Positions 6,031-10,000 of a DNA stretch of 10,000 nt are shown here, in pieces. Within the stretch, counting starts at the first letter, position 1; every line of letters begins with the position of its first letter. The stretch comes from Chloroflexota bacterium (GTDB lineage Bacteria; Chloroflexota; Anaerolineae; Anaerolineales; Villigracilaceae): assembly GCA_020217065.1 (NCBI GenBank), contig JAIWOB010000023.1, positions 1-10,000 of the forward strand, written 5' to 3'. Made by a program: the position numbers and the translations under genes. The notes beneath the pieces were generated by a model, which had not been told where the DNA came from, ran no database searches, and worked only from the letters and a program-made list of their open reading frames with translations.

Positions 6031-7038
6031 CTAAACCTTGGGCAGGTCGAGCAGCAGCGTTTCAGCCAGCAGCCTTGAGTTAACGTTTTTGTCCATTCTT
6101 TCCAGAGCGGCTTCCAAGCGGTTGACCGCGCGGCGCGCGCTGGACAGATTTAGCCTGCCCGCGAGAAATTCAATTTCCATGTTGCGGTCTATGTTAATCA
6201 GCGGCGTATCCGCCTGAGCCACGCGCAGCAGCACGTCGCGCCAGTAGGAAAGCCAGACGAGAAGCGCCTGCCGCATCGCGTCTTTGTCTTTGGAGAGTCT
6301 TTCGGCGTAGGAGAATTTTTCGACTCGCGGCGCGGGAAGCAGGGTTTGCAGGTCGTTCAAATATTCCTCGCGCTTTTCGAGGACGGTTGGGTCGTCCATC
6401 AGGCGACGGGCATAGCCGGGACGTCCGCCGCTGATATGAGCCAGCAAGCGGGCGCGTTCCTCGTCCAAGCCGCGCTCGATTAAATCGGACTCAATCGCGC
6501 CGATGGGCAGCGGTCTTAGCCGCAGAATTTCGCAGCGAGAGACGATGGTCGGCAGGAGTTGTTCGGGAACGTCGGCGGTCAATATCAGGACGGCGTGAGC
6601 GGGGGCTTCTTCCAGCGTTTTGAGCAAGGCGTTGGCGGCGCTTTCGTTGGCTTCTTGAAAGCGCAAGAATATCGCCGCCCGATATTTTGCCTGATACGGT
6701 TTCAGGGTTAAGGCGCGCCGCGCCTCGCGGACTTGCTCCACTTTGAGGACGCCGCCTTCTTTGATTTCGCCTTCGTTGTCCTGCGCTTGAATCACATTTA
6801 AGTCGGGATGCCGCATGGCTTCAATTTGTTTGCAGTCGCGGCAGGCGCCGCAAGGGTCTCCCGACGCAAGGGGCGTCGGGCAGTTCAAGGCTTGGACGAG
6901 GCGCAAAGCCAGGGTCCGCCGCCCCACTCCGGGAGGTCCGCAAAAGAGGTAGGCGTGACGAGCGTTTCCCCGAGCCGCATGTTGGCGAAGCATATCCACA
7001 GCCCATTCATGTCCGAGCATATTCCAATTGTCGTTCAT
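6031..7038 (-). CDS. holB: DNA polymerase III delta-prime-like clamp-loader subunit
   Basis: A 335-aa AAA+ clamp-loader subunit of the DNA polymerase III holoenzyme; the complex opens the beta sliding clamp and places it on primed DNA. Visible motifs are the P-loop region GPPGVGRRT at 34-42, a four-Cys zinc site (Cys53, 63, 66, 69, with CGACRDC at its end), NALLKTLEEAP at 136-146, and the sensor-1 SRC motif at 167-169. The C-terminal helical part (210-335) has no recognisable motif. The P-loop has Arg-Arg-Thr instead of the Lys-Ser/Thr needed for ATP hydrolysis, which fits the non-hydrolysing delta-prime subunit rather than tau/gamma; the short length (no long C-terminal tail) fits too. There is no Shine-Dalgarno site before the ATG; a promoter ends seven bases upstream, so translation may be leaderless. 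It follows rsgA by 74 bases and precedes the LysR gene by 20. Confidence 0.9.
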   Translation of the reverse strand: MNDNWNMLGHEWAVDMLRQHAARGNARHAYLFCGPPGVGRRTLALRLVQALNCPTPLASGDPCGACRDCKQIEAMRHPDLNVIQAQDNEGEIKEGGVLKVEQVREARRALTLKPYQAKYRAAIFLRFQEANESAANALLKTLEEAPAHAVLILTADVPEQLLPTIVSRCEILRLRPLPIGAIESDLIERGLDEERARLLAHISGGRPGYARRLMDDPTVLEKREEYLNDLQTLLPAPRVEKFSYAERLSKDKDAMRQALLVWLSYWRDVLLRVAQADTPLINIDRNMEIEFLAGRLNLSSARRAVNRLEAALERMDKNVNSRLLAETLLLDLPKV

Positions 7039-7045
7039 AAGGCAT

Positions 7046-7074
7046 AGTATCAGGCGTCAAGCGTCAGGTGTCAA
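7046..7074 (-). promoter_or_regulatory. Promoter for the clamp-loader gene, placed for a leaderless mRNA
   Basis: On the minus strand a perfect -35 box TTGACA (7074-7069) is followed after exactly 17 bases by GATACT (7051-7046). Seven bases then separate the -10 box from the ATG at 7038. The predicted transcript start is therefore at or next to the start codon, and no Shine-Dalgarno site is present. The same 7-base distance is seen between TATAAT and the ATG of the HAD gene. The promoter would let the clamp-loader and LysR genes be expressed apart from the upstream pair. Confidence 0.65.
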
Positions 7075-7078
7075 GCGC
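7051..7078 (-). repeat. Two tandem 14-bp repeats covering the clamp-loader promoter
   Basis: On the plus strand, CAGGCGTCAAGCGT (7051-7064) is followed directly by CAGGTGTCAAGCGC (7065-7078), with two differences in 14 positions. On the minus strand each copy carries a -35-like hexamer, TTGACA in the upstream copy and TTGACG in the other. Only TTGACA is correctly spaced from the -10 box. The repeat may be a protein-binding site or simply a local duplication. Confidence 0.6.
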
Positions 7079-7112
7079 GCGGTTTGCGTTTCGTAACTTA
7101 TCGCTCGTTTCT

Positions 7113-8021
7113 CTATTCCTGTCCCGCCCTTAATTTCAAATACGAATGGTATCGTTCGGGGTGTATCTTGCCTTCTTTTAACGCCATTCGCACGGCACAG
7201 CCCGGCTCGTGTTTGTGCGTGCAGTCGCTGAACTGGCAGAGCGGCACAAGGTTTCGCAGCTCGGGAAAGTAGGCGTCCATTTCTTCCGGTTCTGTGTCCC
7301 ACAGGGCGAGGCTTTTCCAGCCGGGCGTGTCGGCGACATAACCGCCGCCGTCGAGCGCGAACATCTGGCGGGTAACGGTGGTGTGACGCCCTTTATTCAT
7401 CGCCGCGCTGATTTCATTCACCGCCAAACCAAGCCCAGGCTGGATGGCGTTCAGCAGACTTGATTTTCCCACTCCGCTGGGTCCCGCCAGCGCGCTGACC
7501 TTGCCCGTTAATTGACGCTTTAACTCGTCCAGCCCGGCGCCCGTTTTCGTGGAAGCGTAGAGTACGCGATAGCCAAGGGTTTCGTAAATCTGAAATAGTT
7601 GGCGCGCATCTTCGACAAGGTCTATTTTGTTGGCGATGATGATGGGGAGAATCTTTTGCTTTTCGGCAATGACCAGGAAGCGGTCTAACATCCGCATCCT
7701 GGGAGCGGGGTTGGCGCAGGCGAAAACGAAAATCGCCTGGTCGGCGTTTGCCAGCAAAATTTGGCGGTATACGCCCTGCGGGCGCGGGTCGAGGCGGACG
7801 ATGGCGCGCCGCCTTTCTTCGACCTTCTCGATGACGCCGTTGCCGTCCGCCAGAACGCTGATTTGCACGCGGTCTCCCAACGCGGCGATGTCGCCGGTTG
7901 CGCGTCCCTGCTTGAGTCTGCCCCGCAACTGGCAGACAACCAATCCCGTCTCCGTTTTCACTGTGAAGAAACCGGATTGGGCTTTTACAATCAGACCTTG
8001 CCTTTGTCCGCCGTTCGTCAA
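7113..8021 (-). CDS. rsgA: Ribosome small-subunit-dependent GTPase A
   Basis: A 302-aa circularly permuted GTPase that acts late in 30S subunit maturation. It has an N-terminal OB-fold (about 8-70) beginning GLIVKAQSGFFTV. The G motifs then come in the permuted order typical of the family: G4 NKID at 131-134, G5 near AST at 156-158, G1 GPSGVGKS at 180-187, G2 GRHTT at 211-215 and G3 DTPG at 231-234. The C-terminal zinc-binding region is Cys262-x4-Cys267-x-His269-x5-Cys275, complete. The start is TTG at 8021-8019: the only in-frame codons above it before a stop are four non-start codons, and the purine-rich AAAGGCGGG lies just upstream. Length and motifs are normal, so it should be active. It lies 54 bases after the penicillin-binding protein gene and is likely co-transcribed with it. 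Confidence 0.95.
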   Translation of the reverse strand: MTNGGQRQGLIVKAQSGFFTVKTETGLVVCQLRGRLKQGRATGDIAALGDRVQISVLADGNGVIEKVEERRRAIVRLDPRPQGVYRQILLANADQAIFVFACANPAPRMRMLDRFLVIAEKQKILPIIIANKIDLVEDARQLFQIYETLGYRVLYASTKTGAGLDELKRQLTGKVSALAGPSGVGKSSLLNAIQPGLGLAVNEISAAMNKGRHTTVTRQMFALDGGGYVADTPGWKSLALWDTEPEEMDAYFPELRNLVPLCQFSDCTHKHEPGCAVRMALKEGKIHPERYHSYLKLRAGQE

Positions 8022-8040
8022 ATGCCCGCCTTTTTATCGC

Positions 8041-8062
8041 TCAAAAGTTTTGGGGCTTTTGA
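8041..8062. repeat. AT-rich inverted repeat between the PBP and rsgA genes
   Basis: TCAAAAG at 8041-8047 pairs with CTTTTGA at 8056-8062 around an 8-base loop. The stem is weak and no T-tract follows it on the minus strand, so it is not a convincing terminator. It may be an mRNA processing or stability element, or chance, in the 54-base spacer. Confidence 0.3.
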
Positions 8063-8075
8063 AACCCAGCCTGGC

Positions 8076-10000
8076 TCATGGCGTAAAATTTCCCGCGCCA
8101 AATGGAGTGGGCGTGTAGGGCGGTTCGCCGATGCGCCCATACGGAGGGGTCCATTGAGGGCTGCCAAAGTAATAGGTCTCGACCATGGCGCGAAAGATTG
8201 GAACGGCGTAATCCGAGCCTTCGCCGATGTTTTCGACGATGACCGCGATGGCGATGTCGGGCTGCCCGGTTTTGGCTTCGTTTAGCGTGTACCCTGCAAA
8301 CCAGGCGTGGGATTTTCCGCTGCCCGATTCGGCGGTGCCGGTCTTTCCCGCCACATCGAATTGCAGTCCGCGCAGGTTTTTGCGCGCCGTGCCGCGCGGG
8401 TTTTGGGTCACCATTTTGAGCGCTTCGCGGACAATTTCGAGATTTTCGGCGCGCACGGGCAGGGTGCCGACCGCTTCCGGGCGGAAGACGAGTTTCGGGT
8501 CGCCTTCGACAGGTTGGATTTTTTCGACGATTTGCGGGCGGTAGAGCGTTCCGCCGTTGGCGATTGCCGCCATGAAACGCGCCACCTGCAGGGGGGTGAC
8601 TTGCATATTGCCTTGCCCGATTGCCTGGTTGACCGCATCCACGTCGGTGACCGGGTCGGTGATTTGACCGGCTGACTCTTCCACTTGCTCAATGCCGGTG
8701 GGGGCGCCCAGCCCGAAGGCGCGCGCCATCTTTGCCACATCTGTCTTGCGGTCGAAGTTGAACAGGTCAAGCCCAATATGCCAGAAGTAGGGATTGCAGG
8801 AGCGCATCAAGCCTTCTTGCAGCGTGAGCAGCCCGGAGGGGATACTGTCCGACGAATCGCAAAATTGCCCGGCGGCGACTCGGTCCTGGCAGTGCTGCCA
8901 GGTCCAGTCATAGAGGACGCGGTCGCCCAGTTCTTTGAATTCGTATTGGCAGTCGTAAGTGGTGTCTTTGAGATACAGCCCGCTTTCCAGCGCCGCAAAC
9001 ATCGTGATGGGTTTGAACGCCGAGCCGAGCGGAAATTGTCCCTGGGTGGCGCGGTTGAGGAGAGGCTGGTTGGCGTTGTTCAGCAGTTGGGTCAGCGCCA
9101 TGTTGTTGGGGTTGGCTGGGTCGAAGAGATTGGGGTCAAAATCGGGACCCGAAGCCATGGCGACAATGCGACCTGTGTTGATTTCCATGACGACGACGGC
9201 GCCGCGAAAGTATTCGATTGCTTGCTGGGCGTAATACTGCATGTTTTCGTCAATCGTCAGGTAAACCGAATCAGCCGCTTGCGGGGCGGACTGTCCCAAA
9301 GTTGAGAGAATTTGTCCGCCGGGACTGACCACCCGCAGGACGCCCCCGTGTTGTCCCGCAAGATAATCTTCCGCCCATTTTTCGACGCCGGATTGCCCCA
9401 CCTTTTCGCTTCCGTTATAGCCAAGACGACGGTAACGGTCGAGTTGTTCTGGAGCGATGGAAAGGGTGTATCCCACCGCCTGTGGGGCAAGTCCCGTCTT
9501 GAAGTAATAACGGGAATCGTACTTCGTATAAACCAACCCGCCGGGATTGATGGAAAGCAGGCGTTGGGCTTCTTCGCGCGTGCCTTCGCACATTGGCAGA
9601 TACCAGCCGGGACCGGAGGCTTCAATTTGGTCCTTGATGTATTCCGGGTCCAAGCCGCATAGTCGTCCCAAATCCTTGACGAGCGTGCCGCTCATTTCGG
9701 GGTCAATCTGGTCGGTTTGGATTCCAAAGGCGAAGGCTTCCGCTTGGGAAACGATGGGATTCCCGTTGCGGTCATAGATGTCTCCGCGCGCCGGAACGCT
9801 GTATTCCATGGCAAGCAGATTTCCGCCCGCCAGTTCGGGCAAAATCATCCCCTCGACCCATTCGACCTTCCACTTGCCGTCTTCAAGGACAAGATGCGTG
9901 ATGATGTCGCGTTGGATGTCTCCAGCCAGGACGGTTTTGTAGGTGACGTTATAGCCCACTTCCGCCGCATAGGGACTGAGCAGGGCGGAGTTGACGACGA
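8076..10000 (-). CDS. Class B penicillin-binding protein (PBP2/MecA_N-type transpeptidase), 5' end outside window
   Basis: The frame stays open to the window edge, so the GTG at 9959 is internal; 640 C-terminal residues are visible. Numbering from the first visible residue, 1-50 end an NTF2-like MecA_N domain (LLSPYAAEVGYNVTYKTVLA). Residues 66-235 form the PBP dimerisation domain, opening with YSVPARGDIYDRNG. From about 262 to 605 comes the transpeptidase domain, with the active-site SAFK (Ser326, Lys329), SCN (400-402) and KTGT (552-555). All three catalytic motifs are intact, so it should cross-link peptidoglycan outside the membrane. No glycosyltransferase domain is visible. Between SxxK and SxN are Cys350, 370 and 380, with Cys401 inside SCN, possibly disulfide-bonded. 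The N-terminal membrane anchor would lie beyond the window. MecA_N is also found in beta-lactam-resistant PBPs, but that does not show resistance here. rsgA follows after 54 bases. Confidence 0.93.
   Translation of the reverse strand, partial: VVNSALLSPYAAEVGYNVTYKTVLAGDIQRDIITHLVLEDGKWKVEWVEGMILPELAGGNLLAMEYSVPARGDIYDRNGNPIVSQAEAFAFGIQTDQIDPEMSGTLVKDLGRLCGLDPEYIKDQIEASGPGWYLPMCEGTREEAQRLLSINPGGLVYTKYDSRYYFKTGLAPQAVGYTLSIAPEQLDRYRRLGYNGSEKVGQSGVEKWAEDYLAGQHGGVLRVVSPGGQILSTLGQSAPQAADSVYLTIDENMQYYAQQAIEYFRGAVVVMEINTGRIVAMASGPDFDPNLFDPANPNNMALTQLLNNANQPLLNRATQGQFPLGSAFKPITMFAALESGLYLKDTTYDCQYEFKELGDRVLYDWTWQHCQDRVAAGQFCDSSDSIPSGLLTLQEGLMRSCNPYFWHIGLDLFNFDRKTDVAKMARAFGLGAPTGIEQVEESAGQITDPVTDVDAVNQAIGQGNMQVTPLQVARFMAAIANGGTLYRPQIVEKIQPVEGDPKLVFRPEAVGTLPVRAENLEIVREALKMVTQNPRGTARKNLRGLQFDVAGKTGTAESGSGKSHAWFAGYTLNEAKTGQPDIAIAVIVENIGEGSDYAVPIFRAMVETYYFGSPQWTPPYGRIGEPPYTPTPFGAGNFTP

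Noticed and set aside
7761..8285. Open frame of 174 codons on the plus strand spanning the rsgA and PBP ends
   Set aside because: Both flanking minus-strand genes are certain from motifs; this frame has no recognisable domain and only reflects high GC.
8685..9305. Open frame of 206 codons on the plus strand opposite the penicillin-binding protein gene
   Set aside because: It lies wholly within a clearly coding gene on the other strand, has no ribosome site and has antisense-type composition.

Overview
The window looks like chromosomal DNA from a GC-rich bacterium, most plausibly a member of the Chloroflexota (Anaerolineae-like). This is an inference. It rests on the Thr/Pro-rich linker joined to a bacterial SH3 domain in a DUF389-type membrane protein, a class B penicillin-binding protein with a MecA_N-type N-terminus, a compact HAD protein with the DxNGT signature of the soluble P-type-ATPase-like family, and two promoters placed as for leaderless mRNAs. 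There is no rRNA, tRNA, CRISPR array, insertion sequence or phage gene. The content is mostly housekeeping or conserved hypothetical.

Layout, left half. The window opens inside the 3' end of a polysaccharide deacetylase-like gene (+, ends 238). Next come two small membrane-protein genes on the minus strand (1086-628 and 631-440). They overlap by ATGA and end at a strong intrinsic terminator (387-416). Divergent from them, on the plus strand, are a 156-aa HAD protein (1150-1620) and a 458-aa DUF389-like membrane protein with a TP-rich linker and SH3 domain (1682-3058). A phosphoglucomutase/phosphomannomutase (3132-4607) follows and ends at a very strong 15-bp hairpin terminator (4629-4664). 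A 97-aa membrane protein of unknown function (4796-5089) has its own leader and a consensus Shine-Dalgarno site.

Layout, right half. Everything is on the minus strand and reads right to left: a class B penicillin-binding protein (5' end off the window, ends 8076), the ribosome-assembly GTPase RsgA (8021-7113), a DNA polymerase III delta-prime-like clamp-loader subunit (7038-6031) and a LysR-type regulator (6010-5093). The last gene converges on the 97-aa gene with only three bases between the stop codons. The spacing (54, 74 and 20 bases) and common direction suggest at least partial co-transcription. A good internal promoter lies directly in front of the clamp-loader gene.

Functionally, the right half couples cell-wall synthesis, ribosome maturation and replication, with a regulator of unknown target at the end. 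The left half handles sugar-phosphate and envelope functions plus several uncharacterised membrane proteins. I found no convincing defence, mobile or biosynthetic system. The most interesting points are the paired leaderless-type promoters with identical 7-base spacing, the DUF389-SH3 fusion, the Cys-rich effector-domain entry of the LysR protein, and the uncharacterised two-gene membrane cassette.
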